Source: Hymenobacter busanensis | Lineage (GTDB): Bacteria > Bacteroidota > Bacteroidia > Cytophagales > Hymenobacteraceae | DNA: 64,000 nucleotides | NCBI RefSeq assembly: GCF_008727865.1 | Contig: NZ_VTWU01000001.1 | Location: 124,001-188,000, forward strand | Direction: 5' to 3' | Shown here: positions 40,326 to 49,182 of the stretch, piece after piece | Position numbering within the stretch: position 1 is the stretch's first letter | Layout of the letters: each line of letters begins with the position of its first letter | Notes under the pieces: generated by a model | Databases searched by the model: none | What the model was told of the DNA's origin: nothing | The model's input: the letters and a program-made list of their open reading frames with translations, nothing else | Program-made: the position numbers and the translations under genes

Positions 40326-42422
40326 ATGAAAAGAATGAAGTGGTTTGAGAAGGTGACTCTTCTGCTCACGGTGGGGATTTGGGGAAATGCTTCCTCCGTG
40401 AATGCACAGCAGATGAGTGTAGCGGCGGATGGTTCGGGAAATTTCCGGACCATCCAAGCCGCTATAGCCAGCCTGCCCGACCACGCCGCGCAGCAGCGCG
40501 TCATTACCATCAAGAAAGGCACCTACCGCGAGCAAGTCTCCATCGACGGCAAGGACCACATTACCCTGCGGGGCGCCAGCGAGAAAGACGTCATCATCAC
40601 GTTTGCCCGCGCCCGCGACGCCTACCGTTGCGAAGGCAACACCGACGATTGGGGCGTGGCCACGCTTAACCTGCGCAACGCCCCCGACATCACGCTGGAA
40701 AACCTGACGGTCATCAACAGCTACGGGTTCGACGCCACCGGCGACGTAACCATCGACTGCCCCACCGACGCCAGCAAGAAGAAAACCATCAGCAAAACCG
40801 GCCACCAGATGGCCCTGCGCACCTTGCCGGGCACCACCCGGCTGGTGGTGCGCCACTGCACGTTCCGCGCCCTCGGCGGCGACACCGTCAGCCCCTGGGA
40901 TACGGAAGTGGGCATGTACTACTTCCAGGATTGCACCCTGGAAGGCGGCGTCGATTTTTACTGCCCGCGCGGCTGGGCCTACGCCGAAAACTGCCGCTTC
41001 ATCTGCCACAGCACCTCGGCCGCCATCTGGCACGACGGTTCCGGCAACGCAGACTCCAAAACCGTACTCAAGAACTGCTCTTTCGAGGGTGACCCCGGCT
41101 TCAAGCTGGGGCGCTACCACCGCGAGTCGCAGTTTTACCTCGTCGGCTGCAAGTTCAGCAAAGACATGGCCGACGCCGATATTTACCACGCGCCCTCGGG
41201 CCCCGGCACGCCCAAGTGGGGCCGCCGCGTGTACTACAGCAACTGCAAGCGGCAGGGCGGCGACTTCGCGTGGTTTAAAGACAACTTAGCCAGCGCACCC
41301 GGTGCGCCCAAGCTCGCTAGTCTCACGGCCGACTGGACCTTCGGCGGCCGCTGGTTCCCGGTATCGGGCCAGCCCGCCACCGTGCGCCTGGCTTCCATCG
41401 ACCCGACCAACACGCACGCCACGGCGCCCAAGCCTGAAGCCGGTATCGATAGCGTAGCCGAGAAAATGCTGGTGTACCAGCGTGCCGTGGGTGGCTGGCC
41501 CAAGGCGGTAGGGGAGGCGAAGGTGGACTACAAGCGCCCGATGAGTGCCCAACTGCGGGCCGCTACCCTGGCCGATGCCAAGCGCATCGACGCCACCATC
41601 GACAACAACGCCACCACCCGCGAAATCCGTCACCTGACAACGGCTTTCAAGCAAACCCAGAACGCGGCCTATAAGCAGGCTGCCGAGCGCGGCGTGCGCT
41701 ACCTGCTGGCCATGCAGTACGCCAACGGCGGTTTTCCGCAGTACTACCCCGACCGCAGCAACTACCGCCACCAGATTACCTACAACGACAACGCCATGGT
41801 GCAGGTGCTGCGGGTGCTGCGCAGCGTAGCCCAGGGCGAAGGCGACTTTGCCCTGTTCGACCCGGCCCTTAAGCCTCTGGCCCAGGACGCGGTGACGCGC
41901 GGCATCGACTGCATTCTGAAAACCCAGTACGTGCAAAACGGCAAGCTCACCGCCTGGTGCGCGCAGCACGACGAGAAAACGCTGCTGCCAGCCAAGGCCC
42001 GCAACTTCGAGCTGGCCTCGCTGAGCGGCGCCGAGACGGTGGGCATCGTGGAGTTTCTGCTGGGCGTCGACAACCCCTCGCCGGAGGTGAAGAAGGCCAT
42101 CGGCAGCGCCGTGGCTTGGCTGGAAACGGTGAAGATGCCCGGCTTGGCTTTGCAGGAAATTACCGACCCCAAACAGCCTACAGGACGGGACAGGATAGTT
42201 GTGCCTACGGCCGGTGCCACCTTGTGGGCCCGCTTCTACGAACTCGACACCAACCGCCCCATCTACGTGGGCCGCGACAGTCAGGCGCGCTATTCCCTGG
42301 CCGAAATTGAGAATGAACGACGGGCCAACTACGCCTACGCCGGAACCTGGCCCGCCAAACTGTTAGCCACGGAGTACCCACAGTGGCAAAAAAAGTGGGA
42401 GAACGGAAAGAGCGGATTATAA
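40326..42422 (+). CDS. Bifunctional pectinesterase (CE8) and pectate lyase (PL10) fusion
   Basis: A 698 aa exported protein with a signal peptide (MKRMKWFEKVTLLLTVGIWG, cleavage near VNAQ). The CE8 half (about 30-350) has GSGNFRTIQAAI, the GHQMALR segment, the catalytic-Asp motif GGVDFYCPRG and LGR. These differ from the common GxVDFIFG and LGRpW forms, so the esterase may be divergent. The PL10 half (about 375-698) shows YQRAVGGWPKAVGE, IDNNATTREI, YLLAMQYANGGFPQYYPDR, YNDNAM and WCAQHD, typical of PL10 active sites. Fusion would demethylate and cleave pectin in one protein. It lies between kdgF and uxaB, separated by 22 bp and 1 bp. Confidence 0.9.
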   Translation: MKRMKWFEKVTLLLTVGIWGNASSVNAQQMSVAADGSGNFRTIQAAIASLPDHAAQQRVITIKKGTYREQVSIDGKDHITLRGASEKDVIITFARARDAYRCEGNTDDWGVATLNLRNAPDITLENLTVINSYGFDATGDVTIDCPTDASKKKTISKTGHQMALRTLPGTTRLVVRHCTFRALGGDTVSPWDTEVGMYYFQDCTLEGGVDFYCPRGWAYAENCRFICHSTSAAIWHDGSGNADSKTVLKNCSFEGDPGFKLGRYHRESQFYLVGCKFSKDMADADIYHAPSGPGTPKWGRRVYYSNCKRQGGDFAWFKDNLASAPGAPKLASLTADWTFGGRWFPVSGQPATVRLASIDPTNTHATAPKPEAGIDSVAEKMLVYQRAVGGWPKAVGEAKVDYKRPMSAQLRAATLADAKRIDATIDNNATTREIRHLTTAFKQTQNAAYKQAAERGVRYLLAMQYANGGFPQYYPDRSNYRHQITYNDNAMVQVLRVLRSVAQGEGDFALFDPALKPLAQDAVTRGIDCILKTQYVQNGKLTAWCAQHDEKTLLPAKARNFELASLSGAETVGIVEFLLGVDNPSPEVKKAIGSAVAWLETVKMPGLALQEITDPKQPTGRDRIVVPTAGATLWARFYELDTNRPIYVGRDSQARYSLAEIENERRANYAYAGTWPAKLLATEYPQWQKKWENGKSGL

Positions 42423-42423
42423 A

Positions 42424-43956
42424 ATGACCACCATGAGCTACTTGTCTCGCCCCCTGGCCCTTGCCGGCGCCACCACCGCAGTTGCCCTGCCCACCGAGCA
42501 CCTGCTGGCCCTGCCCGAAAAAGTGCTGCAATTTGGAACCGGCGTGCTGTTACGCGGCCTGCCCGACTACTTCATCGACAAGGCCAACCGCCAGGGCGTG
42601 TTCAACGGCCGCATCGTGGTGGTGAAGTCAACCGACGGCGGCGACATCAACGCCTTCGACCGGCAGGACGGCCTCTACACGCTGTGCGTGCGCGGAGTGG
42701 AAGGCGAGCAAACCGTCGAAGAAAACATCGTGTGCTCGGCCATCAGCCGGGTGCTGTCGGCCAAAAGCCAGTGGGCCGAGGTGCTGAAATTCGCCGCCAG
42801 CCCCGAGTTGCAGGTGGTTATTTCCAACACCACCGAAGTGGGCATTCAGCTCACTGCCGACGACATCAAGCAAAACCCGCCCCAGTCGTTTCCCGGCAAG
42901 CTCCTGGCCGTGCTCTACGCCCGCTACCAGGCGTTTGGCGGCGACAAATCCAAGGGCCTCGTGATTGTGCCCACCGAACTCGTGCCCGAAAACGGCACCA
43001 AGCTCGAAGGCATTCTGCTGGAGCTGGCCCACCGCAACGGCCTCGATTCGGAGTTCATCGACTGGCTGGAAACGGCCAACCAGTGCTGCAACTCGCTCGT
43101 GGACCGTATCGTGCCCGGCCGCCCCGACTCGGGTACGCTCAACGCCCTACACGAACAGCTGGGCTACGAAGACGACCTGCTCACCATTTCGGAGTCGTTC
43201 CGCCTGTGGGCCATTCAGGGCGACGAACGGGTGCGCGAAGTGCTGTCGTTCAGCCAGGTAGACGAAGGCGTGGTGATTCAGCCCGACATCAACGAGTTCC
43301 GGGAGCTGAAGCTGCGCCTGCTTAACGGCACGCACACGCTGAGCTGCGGCCTGGCTTTCCTGAGCGGCTTTGAAACCGTGCGCAGCGCCATGGAAGACGA
43401 CGGCATGGCCGCGTTCATCAGCCACCTGATGCTCGACGACCTGCTGCCCGGCATTCCATACCCCGTGGATGCGGCGCTGGCCAAGCGGTTCGGCGGCCAG
43501 GTGCTCGACCGGTTCCGCAACCCCTACATCGACCACCGCTGGCTGGCCATTACCATGAACTTCTCGACCAAGATGCAGATGCGCAACGTGCCCACGCTGC
43601 TGCATTATTACGAGCAGCGCGGGAATGTGCCGCAGTACTTCGCCTTGGGCTTTGCTGCCTACTTACTGTTCATGCGCGGCGTGCAGCAGGAGGAAGACGG
43701 CGTGTGGTACGGCCACACCGGCAGCGAATTGTACCCGATTCAGGACGACAAGGCCGGCTATTTCGCCGACCTCTGGAGCCGCCTCGCTCCCGAAGAACTC
43801 ACCCGCACCGTGTTGCAGAGCCACGCGCTGTGGGGCCACGACTTGTCGCACCTGCCGGGCTTTACGGCCCAGGTAACCACGTACCTGCAGCAAATGCTGG
43901 CCCAGGGCGTCCGGGCGACGCTGGCCAAGCACATCAGCAGCCAAGTACCCGCTTAA
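42424..43956 (+). CDS. uxaB: Tagaturonate reductase
   Basis: A 510 aa mannitol-dehydrogenase-superfamily enzyme reducing tagaturonate to altronate with NADH. Motifs are VLQFGTGVLLRGLPDYFIDKA (nucleotide-binding N-terminus), NTTEVGI, DRIVPGRP, LRLLNGTHT and the conserved catalytic Lys region STKMQMRNVPTLLHYY. Co-location with uxaA and uxaC distinguishes it from mannonate or mannitol enzymes. Its ATG begins 1 bp after the stop of the CE8-PL10 gene; a second ATG four codons in is also possible. Confidence 0.93.
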   Translation: MTTMSYLSRPLALAGATTAVALPTEHLLALPEKVLQFGTGVLLRGLPDYFIDKANRQGVFNGRIVVVKSTDGGDINAFDRQDGLYTLCVRGVEGEQTVEENIVCSAISRVLSAKSQWAEVLKFAASPELQVVISNTTEVGIQLTADDIKQNPPQSFPGKLLAVLYARYQAFGGDKSKGLVIVPTELVPENGTKLEGILLELAHRNGLDSEFIDWLETANQCCNSLVDRIVPGRPDSGTLNALHEQLGYEDDLLTISESFRLWAIQGDERVREVLSFSQVDEGVVIQPDINEFRELKLRLLNGTHTLSCGLAFLSGFETVRSAMEDDGMAAFISHLMLDDLLPGIPYPVDAALAKRFGGQVLDRFRNPYIDHRWLAITMNFSTKMQMRNVPTLLHYYEQRGNVPQYFALGFAAYLLFMRGVQQEEDGVWYGHTGSELYPIQDDKAGYFADLWSRLAPEELTRTVLQSHALWGHDLSHLPGFTAQVTTYLQQMLAQGVRATLAKHISSQVPA

Positions 43957-44035
43957 ACAAGGACGACCGCCCCGGGCCTCTATCAGTCGTCTCAGCAAGC
44001 TAACAGCCACCCGCTAATAGCCCTCAGTTCAACTC

Positions 44036-45688
44036 ATGAAACACTTAGTAGCCAAAATCCACCCCCACGACAACGTACTGGTAGCCCTGCAGGACCTGCC
44101 GGCCGGCACCACCATTCCGTGGGAGGATAGCGCGATAAAGACGGTAGCAGCCATTCCGGCCAAGCACAAGCTGGCGCTGCAGGACTTTCAGGTCGGCGAC
44201 TCGGTGACGATGTACGGCGTGCTGGTGGGCAAAATCCGCGAAGCCATTCCGCTGGGCGGGTTGCTCACCACTTCGAACATCAAGCACGCCACCAACAGCT
44301 ACGGGGAGCACGGCATGCACCGCGCCGCTTGGCCCGTGCCGAACGTGGAAAAGTGGCAGGACCGTACTTTCATGGGCTTTCACCGCCCCGACGGCAAAGT
44401 GGGTACGGCCAACTACTGGCTGGTGATTCCGCTGGTGTTCTGCGAAAACCGCAACATCCAGGTGCTGGAAGAAGCTCTGGTGACGGACCTCGGCTACGGC
44501 CGCCGCAAGAGCTACCAGCCCCAGACGCAAGAGCTGATTCAGCTGATGCAGGCCGGCAAGACGGTGGAGGAAATCCTGCAGACCGACCTGCAGACCTCGC
44601 TCGACGGCAGCCAGAAGCCCAAGCTGTTCCCGAACGTGGACGGCGTACGGTTCCTGACCCACGAGGGCGGCTGCGGCGGCATCCGGCAGGACGCGCAGAC
44701 ACTCTGCGGCCTGCTCGCCGGCTACATTACCCACCCGAACGTGGCCGGCGCTACGGTGCTGAGCCTGGGCTGCCAGAACGCGCAGGTGTCGATGCTGCAG
44801 GACGAAATCAACAAGCGCAGCCCGCAGTTTCTCAAGCCGCTCTACATCCTGGAGCAGCAGAAAATCGGCACCGAGGAGGCGCTCATCAGCACCGCCCTGC
44901 GCCAGACCTTCGCCGGGCTGATGCAGGCCAACGCCCAGCACCGCCAGCCGGCCCCGCTCAGCAAGCTGTGCATCGGGCTGGAGTGCGGTGGCTCGGATGG
45001 CTTCTCGGGCATCTCGGCCAACCCGGCCGTGGGCCACGTGTCCGACATGCTGGTGGCTTTGGGCGGCTCGGTGATTCTGGCCGAATTCCCGGAGCTGAAC
45101 GGCGTGGAGCAGGAGCTGGTGGACCGCTCCATCGACAAGGAAACCGCTGAGCGCTTCAGCTCGCTGATGAAGGCCTACAGCGACTCCGCCGTGGCCGTCG
45201 GCTCGGGCTTCGATATGAACCCCTCGCCCGGCAACATCCGCGACGGGTTGCTGACCGACGCCATGAAATCGGCCGGCGCGGCCCGTAAGGGCGGTTCGTC
45301 GCCGGTAGTAGCCGTGCTCGATTACCCCGAAATGGTGACCAAGCCCGGACTGAATCTGCTCTGCACCCCCGGCAACGACGTGGAATCGACCACGGCGGAG
45401 GTGGGCTCGGGCGCCAACGTGGTGCTCTTCACCACCGGCCTGGGCACGCCCACCGGCAACCCCATTGCCCCGGTCGTGAAGATTGCCACCAACACCCCGC
45501 TGGCCAAGCGCATGCCCGACATCATCGACATCAACACCGGCACCGTCATCGACGGCGAGGAAACCATCGAGCAGGCCGGGGAGCGGATTCTGGACTACGT
45601 CATCCGCGTGGCCAGCGGCGAGGAAGTAGCCGCTGTGCGCCACGGGCAGACCGACTTTATTCCCTGGAAACGCGGCGTGAGCCTGTAA
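44036..45688 (+). CDS. uxaA: Altronate dehydratase
   Basis: A 550 aa enzyme converting altronate to KDG. The N-terminal SAF domain (about 1-95) contains HPHDNVLVALQDLPAGT and the conserved HGMHRAAW-like link region. The main domain includes GFHRPDGKVGTANYWLVIP, THEGGCGG, LSLGCQNAQVS, GLECGGSDGFSGI and the C-terminal GNPIAPVVKIATNTPLAKRMPDIIDINTG. Full length for UxaA of the fused type. It lies 79 bp after uxaB with no terminator seen; a repeat element follows. Confidence 0.94.
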   Translation: MKHLVAKIHPHDNVLVALQDLPAGTTIPWEDSAIKTVAAIPAKHKLALQDFQVGDSVTMYGVLVGKIREAIPLGGLLTTSNIKHATNSYGEHGMHRAAWPVPNVEKWQDRTFMGFHRPDGKVGTANYWLVIPLVFCENRNIQVLEEALVTDLGYGRRKSYQPQTQELIQLMQAGKTVEEILQTDLQTSLDGSQKPKLFPNVDGVRFLTHEGGCGGIRQDAQTLCGLLAGYITHPNVAGATVLSLGCQNAQVSMLQDEINKRSPQFLKPLYILEQQKIGTEEALISTALRQTFAGLMQANAQHRQPAPLSKLCIGLECGGSDGFSGISANPAVGHVSDMLVALGGSVILAEFPELNGVEQELVDRSIDKETAERFSSLMKAYSDSAVAVGSGFDMNPSPGNIRDGLLTDAMKSAGAARKGGSSPVVAVLDYPEMVTKPGLNLLCTPGNDVESTTAEVGSGANVVLFTTGLGTPTGNPIAPVVKIATNTPLAKRMPDIIDINTGTVIDGEETIEQAGERILDYVIRVASGEEVAAVRHGQTDFIPWKRGVSL

Positions 45689-45701
45689 ACTGATTCCCCT
45701 T

Positions 45702-45818
45702 CTGTCATCCTGAGGCGCAGCCGAAGGACCTTGTTACTGAAGAACGGCTGACATCGGATAGAGACTATCTGACGTGAGAAGGTCCTTCGCTCTGCGTACG
45801 CTAGATATAAGATGACAG
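45702..45818. repeat. Inverted-repeat element in the uxaA-uxaC gap
   Basis: A 117 bp unit with identical inverted ends CTGTCATC (45702-45709) and GATGACAG (45811-45818). Inner arms also pair: CGAAGGACCTT (45722-45732) against AAGGTCCTTCG (45779-45789). A 46 bp centre contains a small GATAG-AGA-CTATC hairpin. There is no coding capacity. It is the only such element in the window and fills almost the whole 150 bp gap. Similar GTCATCCTGAG...GAAGGACCTT sequences recur in Hymenobacter-like genomes from memory. Confidence 0.75.
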
Positions 45819-45838
45819 GATTTCAACCTTTCCCCACC

Positions 45839-47278
45839 ATGAAGCCTTTCCTCGGTCCCGACTTCCTGCTGCACACCGAAACTGCCCGCACGCTCTACCA
45901 CGAGCACGCGAAGCAGATGCCCATCATCGACTACCACAACCACCTACTGCCCGACCAGATTGCCGAAGACAAGCAGTTCGACAACCTGACGCAGATCTGG
46001 CTCTACGGCGACCATTACAAGTGGCGCGCCATGCGCACCAACGGCATCGATGAGCGCTACATCACCGGCGACGCGTCGGACTGGGAGAAGTTTGAGAAGT
46101 GGGCCGAAACCGTGCCCCAGACCCTGCGCAACCCGCTCTACCACTGGACGCACCTGGAGCTGCAGCGCTACTTCGGCGTGACGGAGCTGCTCAACAAGGA
46201 GTCGGCCCGCCGCATCTACGACCACTGCTCGGCCCTGCTGCGCACGTCTGAGTACTCGGTGCGCAACCTGCTCAAGAAGATGAACGTGCAGACGCTCTGC
46301 ACCACCGACGACCCCTCGGATTCGCTGGAGCACCACCGCGCCATTGCCGCCGACCCCTTCGGCGTGCAGGTGCTGCCCACCTTCCGGGCCGACAAAGCCA
46401 TGTCGCCGGAAGACCCTACGGCCTACAACGCCTACCTCGACAAGCTGGGCGCTTCGGCGGCCGTCGACGTTCTGAACTACCAAGACCTGCTGACGGCCCT
46501 GCGCGTGCGCCACGACTACTTCGCCGCTTTGGGCTGCCGCTTGTCGGACCACGGCCTGGAGCAGATTTACGCCGCCGACTACACCGACGCTGACATCACC
46601 CGCATCTTTGCCAAGGTGCGCGGCGGCGAGCAGCTGGAGCAGCAGGAAATCCTGCAGTTTAAGTCGGCCATGCTGGTGTTCCTGGCGGAACTGGACTGGG
46701 AGAAGGGCTGGACCCAGCAGTTCCACCTCGGTGCGCTGCGCAACAACAACGCCCGCATGCTGCGCCAGCTCGGCCCCGACACTGGCTGGGACTCCATCGG
46801 CGACTTCCAGCAAGCCCCGGCCCTGGCCAAGTTCCTCGACCGCCTCGACACCCAGGACAAGCTGGCCAAGACCATCCTCTACAACCTGAACCCCTCCGAC
46901 AACGAGCTGTTTGCCACCATGATCGGCAACTTCCAGGACGGGTCGGTGGCCGGCAAGATGCAGTTCGGCTCGGGCTGGTGGTTCCTCGACCAGAAAGACG
47001 GCATGGAGCGGCAGATCAACGCGCTGTCGAACATGGGCCTGCTGAGCCGCTTCGTGGGCATGCTCACCGACTCGCGCAGCTTCCTCTCGTACCCGCGCCA
47101 CGAGTACTTCCGCCGCATCCTCTGCAACATGCTCGGCAACGACGTGGAAAACGGCGAGCTGCCCGCGGATCTGGAGCTGCTGGGCCAGATGGTCGAGAAC
47201 ATCTGCTACGGCAACGCCAACGAGTACTTCGGCTTCCAGCCGGTGGCCGCGGCCACTTCGGTGGCGGCAACCGTGTAG
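45839..47278 (+). CDS. uxaC: Glucuronate/galacturonate isomerase
   Basis: A 479 aa TIM-barrel isomerase converting galacturonate to tagaturonate, and glucuronate to fructuronate. Family landmarks are MPIIDYHNHLLPDQIAED (metal-site His pair), KWRAMRTNGI, LCTTDDPSDSLEHH, FHLGALRNNN and FVGMLTDSRSFLSYPRHEYFRRI. The ATG at 45839 (MKPFLGPDFLL) is preferred; the frame extends nine codons upstream into the repeat element. It starts the branch that ends in UxaB and UxaA. Confidence 0.95.
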   Translation: MKPFLGPDFLLHTETARTLYHEHAKQMPIIDYHNHLLPDQIAEDKQFDNLTQIWLYGDHYKWRAMRTNGIDERYITGDASDWEKFEKWAETVPQTLRNPLYHWTHLELQRYFGVTELLNKESARRIYDHCSALLRTSEYSVRNLLKKMNVQTLCTTDDPSDSLEHHRAIAADPFGVQVLPTFRADKAMSPEDPTAYNAYLDKLGASAAVDVLNYQDLLTALRVRHDYFAALGCRLSDHGLEQIYAADYTDADITRIFAKVRGGEQLEQQEILQFKSAMLVFLAELDWEKGWTQQFHLGALRNNNARMLRQLGPDTGWDSIGDFQQAPALAKFLDRLDTQDKLAKTILYNLNPSDNELFATMIGNFQDGSVAGKMQFGSGWWFLDQKDGMERQINALSNMGLLSRFVGMLTDSRSFLSYPRHEYFRRILCNMLGNDVENGELPADLELLGQMVENICYGNANEYFGFQPVAAATSVAATV

Positions 47279-47457
47279 GAGCAGGTGGGTGCAAGCAACG
47301 ACATTCCGTAGCTTGCTCTACCGCTGCCCGGCATCCGCCATCCGCCATTGACGAGCCGAACCGCGGCCGTCAATTCGCCTTCGAGCTTTGTTAAGCCGCC
47401 CGCCGGCTGATTTTTCAACGACCCTTTTGCCTGCGGCCAGTTGCGCAGGCCTTTCCT

Positions 47458-48474
47458 ATGAAGCAGATTGTCACGTTCGGCGAAATCATGATGCGGCTCT
47501 CGCCGCCGTTGAACTACCGGCTGGAGCAAGCCTCGGCGCTGGAAGTAACCTACGGCGGCGGCGACGCCAACGTGGCCGCTTCCCTGGCTTGCCTCGGCCT
47601 GCCCGCTGCCCACGTTACCTGCTTCCCCGACCACCAACTCGGCCGCGCCGCGGTGCAGCAGTTCCGCCGCCTGGGCGTGGATATGCGCCACACGGTGTTC
47701 AGCGCCGGCGGCCGCTTGGGTCTCTATTTCCTCGAAGTCGGCTCGGCGTTGCGCGCCAGCACCATCGTCTACGACCGATTCGATTCGGCCTTCGCCAAGC
47801 TCGATCCGGCTGCTTTTGACTGGGAAGAGATTTTGAAAGACGCCCAGTGGTTTCACTGGACGGGCATCACGGCCGCCGTGTCGGCCTCGGCCGCCCAGGC
47901 CTGCCGAGACGCCATTAAGGTGGCCCGCCGCCTTGGCATCACCGTGTCGGCCGACGTGAACTACCGCCGCAACCTGTGGCAGTACGGCCAGCGCGCCCAA
48001 GATGTAATGCCCGAGTTGGTGGAAGGCTGCGACGTGGTGGTGTGCTCCGAAGGCGACGCCGACGACTTGTTCGGCATCAAGGCCGACGAAGGTGCGGCCA
48101 ACAAGTTCGCCTCGATGGCCGAAAAGCTGATGCAGCGCTTTCCGCAGATCAAGCAAGTCATTGCCACCAAGCGCAAAACCCAGAGTGCCTCGCACGAACG
48201 CATCAAGGGCATGCTGGTGGAAGCCGGCCACGGCTACCAGGAAACCCAGTACTACGACATCACGCCCGTGGTCGACCGCATCGGCGGCGGCGACGCCTTT
48301 ATTGCCGGCTTCGTCTACGGCGCGCTCCAGCTTGGTTCGGCCGAGGCAGCCCTGGCGTTTGCCACGGCTGCCTCGGCCCTCAAACACACCATTCACGGCG
48401 ACGTGAACCTGGCCACCGCGGCCGAAGTAGCGCATATCGTGGCCGGCAACACCACCGGCCGCCTGCTCCGCTAA
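47458..48474 (+). CDS. kdgK: 2-dehydro-3-deoxygluconate kinase
   Basis: A 338 aa PfkB-family sugar kinase phosphorylating KDG to KDPG. The N-terminal VTFGEIMMRLSPP and GGGDANVAASLACLG (substrate loop), FHWTGITAAVS and VSADVNYRRNLW are typical of KDG kinases. The anion hole and catalytic Asp lie in DRIGGGDAFIAGFVYG. The gene is 179 bp after uxaC and 25 bp before eda, so kdgK and eda are surely co-transcribed. Confidence 0.93.
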   Translation: MKQIVTFGEIMMRLSPPLNYRLEQASALEVTYGGGDANVAASLACLGLPAAHVTCFPDHQLGRAAVQQFRRLGVDMRHTVFSAGGRLGLYFLEVGSALRASTIVYDRFDSAFAKLDPAAFDWEEILKDAQWFHWTGITAAVSASAAQACRDAIKVARRLGITVSADVNYRRNLWQYGQRAQDVMPELVEGCDVVVCSEGDADDLFGIKADEGAANKFASMAEKLMQRFPQIKQVIATKRKTQSASHERIKGMLVEAGHGYQETQYYDITPVVDRIGGGDAFIAGFVYGALQLGSAEAALAFATAASALKHTIHGDVNLATAAEVAHIVAGNTTGRLLR

Positions 48475-48499
48475 CCTGTCTTTCTCATTCTCCTTCGCC

Positions 48500-49177
48500 A
48501 TGCCCCTCGCTACCGACCACGTTCCGCAAGTTTCCTCCGCCGATGTGCTCCGGCGCGTGCAGCAAGCCCCGCTCGTTCCGGTGTTTTTTCACGCCGACCT
48601 GGCCCACGCCCAGCAAATTGTGCAGGCCTGCTACGAGGGCGGCATTCGGGTGTTTGAATTCACCAACCGCGGCGCCAACGCCTTCGAGGTGTTCAGCAAG
48701 CTGCGCGAATTTGTGCGCGAAAACTGCCCCGACATGCTGCTGGGCATCGGCACCATCTACAACGCCAAAGACGCGGAAGCCTTCATCATGGCCGGCGCCG
48801 ATTTCGTGGTGCAGCCCATTACCACCGCCGACGTGGCCGCCATTTGCCGCCACCACGACGTAGCTTGGGTACCGGGCGTACTCACGCCCAACGAAATCTT
48901 CCACGCCACCCGCCTGGGCGCGGCCATCGTCAAGATTTTCCCCGGCAGCGCCGTGGGCCCCGACTATGTGAAGGCCGTGCACGGCCCCATGCCAAACGTG
49001 AAAATCATGGTAACCGGCGGTGTGGAGCCCACTACCGAAAGCCTGCAGGCTTGGTTTGGGGCCGGCGTCACGGCGGTGGGCATGGGCTCCCAACTCTTCA
49101 AGAACGCCGACGACCTGGGCGCCCTCAGCCAGCGCATAGCCGCACTGATGGCCTTCGTGGAAACCGTTAAGCACTAA
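48500..49177 (+). CDS. eda: KDPG / 4-hydroxy-2-oxoglutarate aldolase
   Basis: A 225 aa class I aldolase splitting KDPG to pyruvate and glyceraldehyde 3-phosphate. The Schiff-base lysine is in AAIVKIFPGSAVGP, the catalytic Glu in IRVFEFTNRG, and GIGTIYNAKDAEAFIMAGADFVVQP and VTGGVEPT complete the barrel. The N-terminus is slightly longer than in Escherichia coli Eda. It ends the uronate pathway and is followed after 5 bp by the hexuronate transporter. Confidence 0.94.
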   Translation: MPLATDHVPQVSSADVLRRVQQAPLVPVFFHADLAHAQQIVQACYEGGIRVFEFTNRGANAFEVFSKLREFVRENCPDMLLGIGTIYNAKDAEAFIMAGADFVVQPITTADVAAICRHHDVAWVPGVLTPNEIFHATRLGAAIVKIFPGSAVGPDYVKAVHGPMPNVKIMVTGGVEPTTESLQAWFGAGVTAVGMGSQLFKNADDLGALSQRIAALMAFVETVKH

Positions 49178-49182
49178 CCGCC

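Noticed and set aside
45691-45838. An extra short gene in the uxaA-uxaC gap
   Set aside because: The gap is explained by the inverted repeat; no frame has a plausible start and end.
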